A DNA stretch of 64,000 bases, taken from positions 64,307,115 through 64,371,114 of the forward strand of contig OX392527.1 of the NCBI GenBank assembly GCA_947623455.1, written 5' to 3'. The DNA is from Mimachlamys varia (taxonomy: Eukaryota; Mollusca; Bivalvia; Pectinida; Pectinidae). The notes below the pieces were generated by a model. It saw only the letters and a program-made list of their open reading frames with translations, searched no databases and was not told the DNA's origin. The position numbers and the translations under genes are program-made. Numbering within the stretch: position 1 is the first letter of the stretch; each line of letters opens with the position of its first letter. Below are positions 32,678 through 44,355 of the stretch, one piece after another.

Positions 32678-33749
32678 TTATAACAAGTCATGAGGTACTC
32701 TACAGCTTTTTCTTCCAGATTTATCTCCCCTGTGCCACTCTCCAATGTCTTCGTACAATCTTTTGTACTTTTCGTGATCTTTTAAATGAAGTCTTCGACA
32801 AAGTTCACAGAATGGGTATGAATGATCAAAATCTACTTGGTAATACTTTCCCCAGTTCATGTATTCCTTCACTCTTGTTATGTTCCTGGATATAGAATCA
32901 ATGTAAGCCTTAAGATGAGAAATCTGTTTGAATTTAGACGCGTCTACATAAGATCCAGGTGGAAGGTACATAGAGTAGTTGGAACCACCCCTAGTTATAG
33001 GTATGGGACCCCACGCAGAGCTGTAAATCTTAAAACTCTTTTCTGTGATGCAATCTAAACATAATTGATTTTCAAAAGCAAGATAAAATTTGTAAGGCTC
33101 CAAGCACTTTTCAGTTGTATCTCGAGGACATTTTTTACTGCCACACTTTCCGTAAATATCCACCGTGGTATTTTTTTTAAGTATCTTTACATAATCATCA
33201 CGTTTCGAAGGCGTTCCACAATGAGAAACCATCCATGCAATGTTACCAGTTTTATTTTGCCACTTTTCACTTAAGTGACTTGTTTCCCGAGCACTTTGAT
33301 TCATTTTCTTTGTTTTAAAAGTAGAATATATATATAAGATATCTGAATCCCGCCGGTAACTCATTGTCCAGTTGAATTCACGTTTCCAATTATTAAATTT
33401 GCTCCAATGCAGCCATGGCGGCTCCAACGAGTGAAAAACCCATATTTGTCCCATTTTCTTTGGGACATGTTTTTCGTTGACATATGGTGTATGGAAAACG
33501 ACAACCTTGCTGTCAGAGTACGCATTTCCTCCGCCAGCTGTCAAATAGCATTTCTTATCACACTTGGAAAATATATCCATACCTATCCATGGTGGGCGAT
33601 TAACGTAATGCACCCGTATAGGTAATTCACTTTGAGGGTACACTGGTCTAGTCTGTTCCACAGGGCCGAGATCGGGAGAAATGAAGAGCAACGCAATCAT
33701 CAATGTCGATCCAAACAGTGTGCCAATAAAGTAATGTACTGCTCCACGA
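32678..33749 (-). CDS. Alpha-1,3-fucosyltransferase (GT10), copy B, catalytic exon
   Basis: Paralogue of 128-1205 in the second duplication unit. The splice acceptor (exon from 33749), signal-anchor (HYFIGTLFGSTLMIALLFI) and all GT10 motifs are preserved: HSLEPPWLHW, FNWTMSYRRDSDI, FYLAFENQLCLDCITEKSFK, GGSNYSMYLPPGSYVDASKF. It differs from copy A by about two dozen substitutions and a two-residue deletion near DTTEKCLEPY. Changes are spread outside the donor-binding motifs, except Tyr to Cys in CLDCITEK next to the conserved ITEK. No stops or frameshifts. Both genes therefore appear to be under constraint. Substrate differences cannot be read from the sequence. Confidence 0.9.
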
Positions 33750-34383
33750 CTGGAAAATAACAGAAAATTAAATTAAATTGGTGTAAATCAACTGGAATTA
33801 ATTCAACAATCAATTCTGAAACAAATTGTTTACCATTTGAATGCATCATTGGGAATTCGCAGCAACAAATTTCATTTAATTTTTGTAAACTTTTGCTGAA
33901 ATTTGGATTTATTTGTCTCTTGACGTCTATAATTTAATCTTGTTTGAAACAAGCATTTTCATTGGCTTAAAAACATTAACGTCGACGTTTATAACGTCGC
34001 TTTTGATTGGCTGATGCAGTAGCGTAATGATTTGTAAGAGAAAAAAGTCCATCAATAAAGTGAATTTTCGCAGGGTATAGATTAATTATAAGTATTAACT
34101 TGAATTTATTTTTTATGTAATTGGGTTTATAACACAAAAAAACGGAGTGTACTCTCATCTTAAACCGCTTCGCGGTTTATTTAGAGTACACTCCGTTTTT
34201 TTTTGTTACACCGCCATAAAATAAACAATACATTCATGTTAATCCTTAAATAAACAGAAAGGCGTGACGTAAGACTAGTACTCCACAAATACTGTATACG
34301 TTGACAAATAATTAGTTAAGTCCAAAGTTTTTACCATTCAAAAGCGTTGTGGAAGTATATTTTGTTTTGGGATTTATCTAACT
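33750..34383. other. Intron or 5' flank of copy B, with hairpin 34133-34203
   Basis: Matches 1206-1886, with one rather than three TTGTAAACTTT units and a shorter segment around 33970. The hairpin ACGGAGTGTACTCTC...GAGTACACTCCGT is retained with paired changes relative to copy A (C/G swapped on both arms). No coding exon seen. Confidence 0.6.
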
Positions 34384-34718
34384 TTAACCACTTCTGTGCC
34401 ACGGAGCCGATTTTGAGCCGATCGTTTATCTACGTTCAGTGCCACAAAGCCGATTTCGAGCCGATGCAAGAGCGCCAAAAATGGACATCTCTTTTTCTAA
34501 TTTTAGTTATCATAGGTATATAGGGAGATATCTCACCTACATATTGAAATAGGTTTTGACGTCATATCTGCACAAATGACGTCACTACAGGTAAACAATG
34601 ACGTAATATAGTGCGGAGACGTCTTCAAACCGGCGACGTCAATAACGTTGTTTTTGCAACGTGATGCATATTATGCTACATCGATTTTGTGTTTTCCCAC
34701 AATATCAATACAGTAACG
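34384..34718. repeat. Left end of TTAA-flanked element, copy B
   Basis: TTAA|CCACTTCTGTGCCACGGAG as at 1886. It follows copy A to CAGTAACG, then jumps directly to the sequence at 3621 of copy A. Because the copy-A continuation (AACCATTTACCTACTG) is also present in the inverted end at 7858-7880, copy B most likely suffered a deletion rather than copy A an insertion. Confidence 0.65.
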
Positions 34719-36301
34719 ATGTCGTATTTTTGACATGTTTGTGGCGAGCATTCCACTCTACTTATATCTACGAGTTCACCGAGATTCGTTGTGTGACCAA
34801 TTTTCGTAACTTCTGTGCGTAATGAGCTATATTGTGTCCACGTCAGCTTATCGGGGCTCCTTTGTGAAGGCCGTATCAATAAAAGAATCATTCGAAACCG
34901 AAATATAACGTTTTGTTTGACAAATACGTCTACTCTTACCCTAGTCTGCCGAAATCCTTTTCCGGTACGTACGTAGTACTAAAAACAATGAACAATGTGA
35001 TATCCATACGGGAACAGTTAGCGGAAAGAACTATCAATGTGGACCAACTTGATTGTATTTATTTGCTTACACTGTAAAATGACGGAGAAACCTACGACAC
35101 CCAAAATGAATAAATAAAAAAACCTGAAAGTAATATAATAGGACCAGGCAGATGCTTATTTTTTAATCAGTATTTTTTTTCATTTCAAATTAGATAACAG
35201 TAAATGATATCTAATCACATAAAATATTTAGAAAATGATGTCACTTCCATTGATTTCAGATATCAACTTGTGCAAAATATTGCATAATAAAAAATAAAAT
35301 GTAACAATATCAGAAATACTATTAGATCTATCAATAGATTGAAACATCTTCATATATATATATATATAGCTTACTTTTAGTTATGGAGATTGGAAATGCA
35401 CTAGGAAAAAAATCTCACATACCTGTTAATATCATGATTTTGTCTGACAAATGCAAGTTTTGTACTATTTTTACTTAACTTTTCCAACAAAGGTTCAATT
35501 AATTATTTGCAATGGATTTTATAGCAGAACAGAATATCAACAGTATTATTTCACAATTCAAAAAGGCTTATTTTCATAAGAATATACTATTACTTGCATG
35601 TGTATAAGTAACTATCAAAAACACATGCATGTGAGAATATCATTATAATTCATAATCCTCTATTCTGTTTTTAGTATGTACAGTATATTGCACTTAAAGT
35701 AAATAAAAGTTAGATTATCAATTTTTGAGGAAATTGGTAGCCAAATGTCAGACCTATACATTATATGGGTGACAATAATTGAGTATAGGAATAGTGTAAG
35801 GGTTATAGAATGGGTATAAGACACTGGATCTTCTTGTTTCAAAACCTGGAAAATGGTAAAGCAAGGGTTTTTTTTCTTCACTTTTCAAATGAATATCATT
35901 TTTTCGGCAGATATACATGTATGTCTAATCCATTGCAATGATCATTTATTCAAAGATTGGTAAAAAAAAGAAATATACAGCAAATGAAATCATTTATTTC
36001 TCAGACTGTGTAAAACAATTAAACTATGGTAGTATTTAAACACAAGGGGTTTCCCTACATCAAAGACAACATTGATGGTCTTGGCTATAACTGTATCACA
36101 CAGATTGAAATTGGGTTAAACAGTCTTAATTATTTTATTCATCATTTTTTGGAGTGAAAGGGAAAGTCTATTTATTGTCTATCCACCAGAATCAGGATAT
36201 CATCATTTCAGGACCTGAAAAATATGAAAAAAATGTTTTTAAGAGCTGTACATAATTGAAAAAAATACTAACTCTTTGAAAGAATATATATACATATATG
36301 T
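34719..36301. other. AT-rich noncoding interval matching copy A
   Basis: Colinear with 3621-5152. No gene seen. Confidence 0.65.
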
Positions 36302-36440
36302 AAAGAAAAGTTATTAATTGTCCTTGCGAAGTTAAATATAAAAAAGAACAAAAAACAAAGACTTTGCCGCAAAGCCTTTCTGCCCTCTGAGAGGGAAGAA
36401 AGGCCTTCCGGCAAAGTCTTTGTTTGTTGTTCTTTTTTAA
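36302..36440. mobile_element. 139-bp hairpin insertion with 10-bp target duplication
   Basis: Flanked by ACATATATGT on both sides (36292-36301 and 36441-36450); the same site in copy A (5143-5152) has a single ACATATATGT and no insert. The insert folds into arms of about 47 bp: AAAGACTTTGCCGCAAAGCC pairs with GGCCTTCCGGCAAAGTCTTT around CTCTGAGAG. This is a young MITE, inserted after the segmental duplication. A 9-10 bp duplication would suit Mutator-type mobilisation. Confidence 0.85.
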
Positions 36441-36452
36441 ACATATATGTAT

Positions 36453-36902
36453 ACAATAGAATACAATTAATGGAAGGAGTTATTGAGAAACAATAATGAG
36501 AATTAATAACTCTTCAGGTTTTTTCCATTGATCTTCATGTATAATATGATAACTAGATATAGTCCACCCATAAATTTTCCCTAAGGGTTAACTGATAAAA
36601 ATGTTACAGATCAGAATAATGAAAAGGGTACAATGTATATTAATCAAAACAATCTCTACATTAACTTCCACTTTGCATGTGTAACAAAAATAAGCATCAA
36701 ATTTCAAATTTTCAATACAGTGTACCATGTATTTATATATACCTAGATAACATACTGTACATGTATATACTGTAAAATGCAAACTATTCCTTACATGGAA
36801 TTATATCTGTCTGCCTCTCAAGTTATCAATTTATATTTCAGGTGGTAACATTAAATGTGAGACATCAAGCGACAAGTAAACTGTACAGTGTACATGTAGC
36901 TA

Positions 36903-36933
<31 letters not shown>

Positions 36934-38132
36934 CCACAATACTGAATCTGGGAAAGGAATAAACACACCATTATCACAATATGATTTACATATAAAACAT
37001 ACATGTATGATATGTGTATAACTTTAAAAGGAAATAAAATTATTTTGAGTAAAAATCAGCATAATCATGTTTGTAAACAATACATGTATTGACAGAATGA
37101 GGTTATCAAACAAAATTTTGTTGCTGAAATTTTTGTATCCATACATTGTACATGATGTTCAAAGGGATTTCTCCAGTTTTCCAGTTTTGGTTCACTTTCT
37201 AACAAAAATAAATCAATGAATTTCAACATTTCAAATATTGATATAGTACTATGCCCTACTCAGAGACATTTAAAGTGATTGGTTACCAAAAACACATTAT
37301 ACATGTATGCATATAAACATAGTACACTGATATAGAACAAGTGATGGTTCGGGTTTGTACCCCAATTACTGTTTGTGCCTACCCAAAATTTAATGCAATT
37401 TTAAAACAAGCACTTTTTAAATCAAAATCAATCAAATAAACAAAATAGTTGCCTAAAAACTACCTACCACAGGCACTTAGTTATGATAACCCAGGTTTTG
37501 CCGAGGGTCGACTTCGTAACAGGGAAAGTAAAGTGGATGTAATACGAAAGTATTCTGTAATTTCTGAATATCTGTAATTGTTATCTATTTTTCACAAACA
37601 TACATCGTTATTTGGAGCACAGACAGTACTAAATCAGGCCTACATATTACGCTAGGCTACAATCACACAAAAGCAAATAACTTACGTATCGTGATCATCG
37701 TATATAAATTAAATCTACAGGTAGGTTTGTCGTCTTGCTGTGTGTCCGTTAACAATATTTATTGACGAAGAGTATTCACCTTTATTCATTCACAGCCCTG
37801 ACAAGTAGGTCTAATTCTCCGGAAATATCGATGCGGGGTAATCCAAATCCGCCAAAAGACATCGTTTGTTTACATCGTTTCCTGTACTTTTCTGCCAAAA
37901 GAGTTCCATTAAGGCCGCTTAGGTTGCGAAAAAGTTAAGGAAATGTTCATTAGCTAAGGAGCTCCTTATTTAAGTTAAGGAACGTTCATGAAACGCATTT
38001 TTCGGAAAACCTTAGCTAAGGAATCCTTTAGCGAATTTAAGTTAAGGAAACATTTAAGTTAAGGAACGTTGATGAAACCGGGGCCTGCTATTATATGATG
38101 GTCTATTTGGCAACTTTGATCATTGTTTAATT
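36453..38132. other. Noncoding interval; partial MITE at its end
   Basis: Matches copy A to about 37060, then is unique. Around 37920-38086 many TTAAGGAA phrases end in GATGAAACCGGGGCCTG, the end of the MITE family at 31788-31966; the other end is not clear. Confidence 0.5.
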
Positions 38133-39698
38133 TGCCCAGTTCTTAACAACTGAAATGTCCTTTAGTTGTAGAATTACCCGTCTGTACACAGCCCTCGGTT
38201 GTTTCAGGGACATATACGTCCCTGGTTGTTTTGAAGGCATTTAATCTTGACGGACGAGTGAAAAATATATAGATATTAGCCGCACGAGTGAAACATGCTT
38301 GGTATTACTGAAGATACTGTAAGATATTCTATTTACATTACATTTAATAGCAAAATCTACAGTAGCAGCTTTTGATTTCCCAAAATGTCGTTTGTTAGCA
38401 GCGTTCTGATTGGTCTCACTAGTGAAAAATATCACTTTTATAGAATGAATAATTTTCGATATTTCACTGGTAAAATGTAATAAAGTCTTAATCTTCATCA
38501 AACCGAGATTCTAATAAAAACATTAGAAAGAAGGATCACGTGCCGATTTATCTTACAGGTAGGCCTAACATCGATCAATGAAGGAAACCAGCTACAATAT
38601 TTAACAAAAATTCTTTTGGATACCCTTATTGATAAACGCATTTGAAGTAGAACTGTGCTGAGTTATTTATAGGAAGGGCTAAACAGCTGATACAAGGTGG
38701 TAGACTCGGCTCGTGCTGTAACCTTGTTGGCCACTATGTTATATCTTGCATATTCCATACATGCATCATGCATGCAATATATATGGACTCAACCAGCAAT
38801 GAATTGGAAATTAAACCGTACTCTTCCAGATGTATTTGAACATTTTTGGCTTCAAGTATCACTGATGAGTCCTTGAATGACGAAACAGCTGTATGGTACA
38901 TGTTATTTCATGTTTGGCACGCTGTATCGATTACCAAATGATGTACACACAATAATGCGTTCATCTTTCGGAGTTGTGTGGCGACTGTTCTGACAAAATC
39001 AATACATTTTGTTCATGCTTGAATGGCATTGCGTGTCCAGACATCAAAACAAATCACGTTAATTTGCCTTGTTTCATGTAGAACGCCACCGGTACGACAC
39101 GGAGAGATCCTCTATTCAGAAATGAGACATGTGTTTACGTTATGGTTTACGGCAAATAAAAGTGACTTTAATATCCGCATAACCTAGATTTATAGATTAA
39201 AAATATACACGGTATCTACCTTTGATTTTGAAAGGTTTTTGGACTTGAAGTTATAATGGCTGAAATTCAAGGTTCAAGTGTTTTTTATAGATCTATATGA
39301 TTTGATATAAGTCCGATAATCAGTCACTATTTCTCAGAAACAGACTATATATAAAGCGTTTAAAGCATTCTTTTCTCATGGTTTTTTTTTTAAGCTGGGA
39401 AGGTGGGAACAAAACAGCGAATATAATTTAACATATTCAACCGTGAAAATAAAAAAATGATCTATTCCAACCTTTGAATTGGTAGAGTTTACATGTATCT
39501 GTAGAGTTGAGTAAGCTTAATTCTAATATATGTCACTCTCTCTCTCTACCCGCTTTTATAAAAACGTATGTAGTTTGATATCCATGAGTTGATATAAAGC
39601 CACCTTATGGAGTCGTGAATATATAATTATATTTTGTTATAGTGTAAGGAGGGCGGCTGTCACGTTAATACAACTTGTGCCTAACCCTTAACCTGAAC
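38133..39698. other. Noncoding interval of copy B with indels
   Basis: 38133-38275 and 38589-38705 match 7125-7262 and 7263-7450; the intervening 313 bp is extra in copy B and contains GTGAAAAATATC...GATATTTCAC. From 39062 it matches 8203-8342 and then 12905 onward. No gene seen. Confidence 0.55.
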
Positions 39699-40734
39699 GG
39701 TTTGTTCCTGTTTCTCCCACTTTTTGGATATCAAAGGAATTATATAAACACTTGAGAACAATGGCATACTAAGTATAGTCTGTTCTAGCAAAATACATAT
39801 GTACAGGTAGATATTTACCTGTATTTTCACTAAGTCAAACTACATGAGCTATATAGAAGTAGATCTCAATATTATATATAATTTTTTAATAGTATATCCC
39901 AGTTCAATAAATATTATTAAGTAAAAAGTATATTTACGTTATTTATCATTTATTAATATACAACTGCAGTTTAAAAAAAATGAGGTCACTCGGTTCCTTT
40001 GTCAATATCCATAGGAATTTCATGAAATTTCACTCAAATGTTTACTAGTGTATAAAGAACAAGTATTTTTGTTGTAATTGGCCGAAAAACTGCAGAAATC
40101 TTTTTGGGGTGAAAAACTTATATTTTCAAGGAAACCAGCAGAAAGAGCGAAATCAAGAACTAACAATTTACGTTTTAATGAATTACAATCCTAACGTTAT
40201 ATGTACATATAAAACAGCAAAGAAGGCAAATATTGTACGTTTAGTATAACTTTTATTCAACAAAACAAACAATTTTATGTATGTTTTTCATCAACATTTT
40301 CAAATATCAAAATATTGTGTGGATGAAAAACTGATTTTTTAAAGTTATGTTATAAAGAAACAATCCTTATTTAAAAAAGCATGAAAAAATTGAACCAAAA
40401 AACATTATTTCACTTAAAAGTTGGGAAAATAATCAGAATTATTGTTTTTTTTTTATTTCAATTGCCTCCCCTTTCACTGCAACTAGGAGGTATAGATTTT
40501 TCCATATCACATAATGCGTTGAAAGTAGTGAGAAACTAGGTTTATCGATTGCTTTAGCCTGATATGAATGTATCCACTCGCCTGGTATCAGATTACACAG
40601 AAAATAGTTTATAACTAGCATTTATGGCATTTATTTAATAGTGATATCATCAAAACATGTTGCATTAAATATCAAATAAATATAAAGCAATGAGTTTGTT
40701 TAATGATGCAGTTGTAAAGAATTGAAGCGGACAT

Positions 40735-41050
40735 ATAGAATAGATTACCATCCGCTATCCGAAAAACAAATACTCTGGCCAAATTCAAGAAACTTCTGAA
40801 GACGTACCTTTTCACGTCTGCATATTAGTGACAACTTAGACGTCATGTATATACTGACATTTGTTTATCTACAGTAGATGTAGTTCGTATTTATTTGCGA
40901 TTTTTTATATTATCACATTAGCTTAGATTGTAATAACTTCTTTATTTATGCAGTGTAAGTATCAAATTATCATCTACATGTTGTGAAGCGCTTTAGAGTA
41001 ATTTTACAAATTATATAGAGTGCTATATAAATGTTGTATATTATTATATA
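40735..41050 (+). pseudogene. LINE 3' end fragment inside the transposon
   Basis: From 40740 a frame reads NRLPSAIRKTNTLAKFKKLL then KTYLFTSAY and stop, the usual C-terminus of CR1/L2-like LINE reverse transcriptases. It is followed by a 3' tail with GAAGCGCTTTAGAG and GTGCTATATAAATG, a conserved tail type of such LINEs. Strongly 5'-truncated. Confidence 0.75.
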
Positions 41051-41499
41051 GGTTGTCTAGGTGTTTACACTACTAATATGATGAATGAGGGTGAATGGGG
41101 AACCTGCTTATGAAACTCACATCATGACGTCGTTGTTGATAAAAACACAAACGCGTGTTACATGTTCCAAGTCCTTGTATTAACTCCCAAATATATGTTT
41201 TACATAAACAGATTTCTGATAAATGGGACTAACTCAAATACATTGGAGTAACTAATATTTACACAACACGTTTACATAAGATCAGGTTGATATAGTCGAT
41301 AATTACGCAACCAACTTAACCTTCTATCGTTTACATTGATTCTAGCAGACGCTTGGGTCTTTGCCGGATTGCAAATTGCATGATCATCGGCGTATGTATA
41401 GTGAATTTCTTACCCACGATAGGTATCAAATTTTATATCCGTCAAAGCGGCCATGTTTTTGCCAAGAACGATAATCAACGGACCGAGAGACCTTCAACA

Positions 41500-41650
41500 C
41501 AGATAATTGAAAATGAAATAATCATAAAATTTATAAAACTTACACAGATAATTGATGATGAATTAATCATAAAATTTAAACATACATGCACAACAAGTAA
41601 TACATAGCACTAGATAATTGATGATAAATTATTCATAATATTTAAACTTA
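41500..41650. repeat. Three diverged AT-rich units of about 60 bp
   Basis: AGATAATTGA(A/T)(A/G)ATGAA followed by ATTATTCATAA/ATAATCATAAAATTTA occurs three times. The ORF at 41353-41607 spans them and is not protein-like. Confidence 0.45.
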
Positions 41651-42383
41651 ATTATAAGTTATTAATATTCAAAACAATCAGCTTATGTGTCCAATTACAG
41701 TGCATGTTATAAATGTTTTTGTTGGTTCAACAGTTCACTTAGTGGTCAGTTGATGGACCCCAGCCATCAGGTGATAATTAATAGGTAAATAGTATATAAT
41801 TAGTACCAAGAGAAGAACACGTAATACTTATGATAATTATTAATATTAAGCCATGTTGATGAGGTTTAATTATTATGACATTTGTTAATTAATGTATACT
41901 TATAAACATATTTATGATAATTTAGCAGTCATTAATTATATACTAAATTCTCCAAAAACGATAGTCTTATATTATTGTGTTTCACATTATGTAATCATTT
42001 GAAATAGTGAAATATCTCTAATTAGTATTTATTTTTGTACCAAATAGCTGTCTTCTGCAAATCTAGCTGATGAAAATGGTATATGGTATGTAAAAATTGG
42101 TGAAATATTGATGAAATGGGATAAATTCAAAGTTTGTGTAAATACAGGTAACAATCGAGGTAATGTGGGAGAACACAGGTAAAAATCAAGGTAAGGTATT
42201 TATGAAGCAGACTATAATGACATCACAACATACCTGCCCCTATATTATTTTTAAAAAGTGGGAGAAACAAGAACACCACCTGAACAAAAACAAACATTGT
42301 TTAAACTAAAACATTGAAGACAACTCTCCGAAGACAACTTCAGTCTCCTAGCCCAAGTTTCTTCTGACCCTAACACCTGACAC

Positions 42384-42547
42384 CAGCGATCAATTTACAA
42401 TTTATTTTCACGGGTCCTTTTTGTAAATATTGCCAAAAACTATGGGTCCCACAATGTTAAATTGAAGTATTTTCAGAATTTCTATGAGTCTTTTCATAAT
42501 TTTATGAGTACTGGACTCGGGACTCGCACGTAGATTGATCACTGCTG
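42384..42547. mobile_element. Small inverted-end insertion in copy B
   Basis: CAGCGATCAATTTAC at the left and GTAGATTGATCACTGCTG at the right are inverted; copy A lacks this 164-bp segment at the equivalent position (about 13605). A target duplication is unclear (ACAC on both sides). Confidence 0.6.
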
Positions 42548-42839
42548 ACACAATTGGAAATTTTGACTGATCACACAGAAAATCGGCATCATTAATGCTG
42601 TGTCAAACAGTAAAGATATTTATAAATAAAAAGGTGATTTTCTTTTACCTGGGAGTTAGATTCGATCTTTTTCCTCCCTGCGATTCCGACATCATGTTCT
42701 CGATGTATATTTACACGTAAATCCCCTCTCACAGGTATGATAATCCGCGACAAGCCTTCCCATGGACATGCAACAGTGAATGGCTGTGTACATACTGCCG
42801 TCAGTGGTAGTAGTCTGGGTATTAATAATTCAAACGGAA

Positions 42840-44355
42840 ACAGGTTTCCGGTGGTACACTTGAGTTGTGTGCCGTTCAGCTTTCATCACATAACCACTGT
42901 CGGTTGACTCATTAATGCCATGGTGATGATAACCATATCTTAGGGTTTTTACTAGTAAATAATCTGCTGGACGAAACAATTGTATGGTGAAGTTCAATTC
43001 ATTATTGTATATTTACATTCTGATTGTTTCTTCTCTATATGAACATACCAACTGAAAACAACAAACACTAGACTATGAATACATCATGAATACAGTATGA
43101 ATACATCCATTCACATGAATTACTTATGACGTAATATATTAGTCTTGTTCAATGGGAGTCTTACGGCTCCGCTTCGGATAACATGAAGTACGCCCTCGCG
43201 TCAAACGTTCAAATGACTATGGTAGATTATTGGCGCCAATTTTACCCATATTATGGCTTTTCCGCCTTTTTCGTTTAAAGGACGGCGCAATAACAAACGC
43301 AGTTGATTAACCAGTTGTTCAATAAATAAGAAAATAAATTAGACAATTGTTCAGTAGTAAAAATGTAAATATATGAATTGAACGGCGTTGTTTTAATTTT
43401 CATGCCGGTATGAATGCAAATCGGTTACATCCATATTGACCATGAATCCCTAGCGGGCTTCATGCAATATGGATGTAACCGCTTTGCATTCATACCGGCA
43501 TGAAAATTAAAAAACGCCGTTCAATCCCTATATACTTACCATAAAATACAGGGAAATTGTATACTTGATAAATACGCACGTTCTCGATGTTCAGAGCAAG
43601 CCAATTAATAACTGATATTATACAGTCCAGGCCAGGGTATTGTTACATTAAGATAGCTGTAATTAAGACGCTAGTCCTTAAGGCTATGTTCGATCATGTT
43701 GGTGCTTAGCATACAATAAAAGGTCGACCCAATATCGATCCTTGGGCCTTCGGCCTCGGGTCTATATTGGGATCTCGGGTTGATACAAGGCCTGAAATGG
43801 AAATGGCGATGTAATATTCTCTGTTTATTTGTTGGAAATGGAAATAGCCATGTAATATTCTCTATTTATTTGTTCTTGGTGGTATTCTACTCTAAATTGC
43901 ATAGGTGTGTGTCTTTCGTACCACCTTTAGTAATTGTAAGTGATGGACACTGCTGTTGGTTGGATTTTAAATCCGGAGGTTTGTTGTTACATGCAAGTAG
44001 GGGGAAACTAAGGACGCAACTGATCCTCTCATCCTTAGAATCCTCCCAAACCAAGGGAAATAGCTCCCGCCACTTCTCTGACTCTTTCCATTTATTCCCG
44101 CCAGCTTAAAAACCATTCCCTCCCATGAAAGGAGGACCCTTCTAAAAAAGCGGACCCTGCGGGGACCCTCCCAAAAAACAACACAAAAAAACGCGGGAAA
44201 TGAAATCACCCCATCCTTTTGAAATTCCCGACAAATGTAATATATTCAAAAGTTTTTTAATAGTATACCAGCACACATTTAATATCCGAATCTATTCATC
44301 GGCATTCCTAATTTCAACGAACGAGGTACAGTATGGCGGGTTGCTATTCCTGTTT
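42840..44355. mobile_element. Insertion in copy B relative to copy A
   Basis: Copy A reads straight through TTCAAACGG|CATCCTCCAAAACTGTGCTC near 13895; copy B has about 1.5 kb in between, starting GAAACAGGTTTCC and ending TATTCCTGTTTC. Short inverted ends (GAAACAGG) are visible. It contains a large hairpin (43375-43528) and no recognisable coding sequence. Confidence 0.5.
43375..43528. mobile_element. Long hairpin with 64-bp arms
   Basis: The arm GAATTGAACGGCGTTGTTTT...CCATATTG pairs with CAATATGGATGTAACC...ACGCCGTTCAATCCC with few mismatches. The centre CATGAATCCCTAGCGGGCTTCATG is itself palindromic. Resembles 9702-9866 at the outer ends. Confidence 0.8.

Larger units (their letters stand above)
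39699..42277. mobile_element. Nonautonomous DNA transposon, 2.58 kb, 8-bp TSD
   Basis: Flanked by ACCTGAAC at 39691-39698 and 42278-42285. The corresponding site in copy A (about 13497-13504) has one ACCTGAAC and no insert. Terminal inverted repeats: GGTTTGTTCCTGTTTCTCCCACTTTTT-like at the left and AAAAAGTGGGAGAAACAAGAACACC at the right. An 8-bp duplication fits hAT, P or Merlin families. Its interior is AT-rich noncoding DNA with a captured LINE 3' end (40735-41050) and a small diverged repeat (41500-41650). No transposase. Confidence 0.88.
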
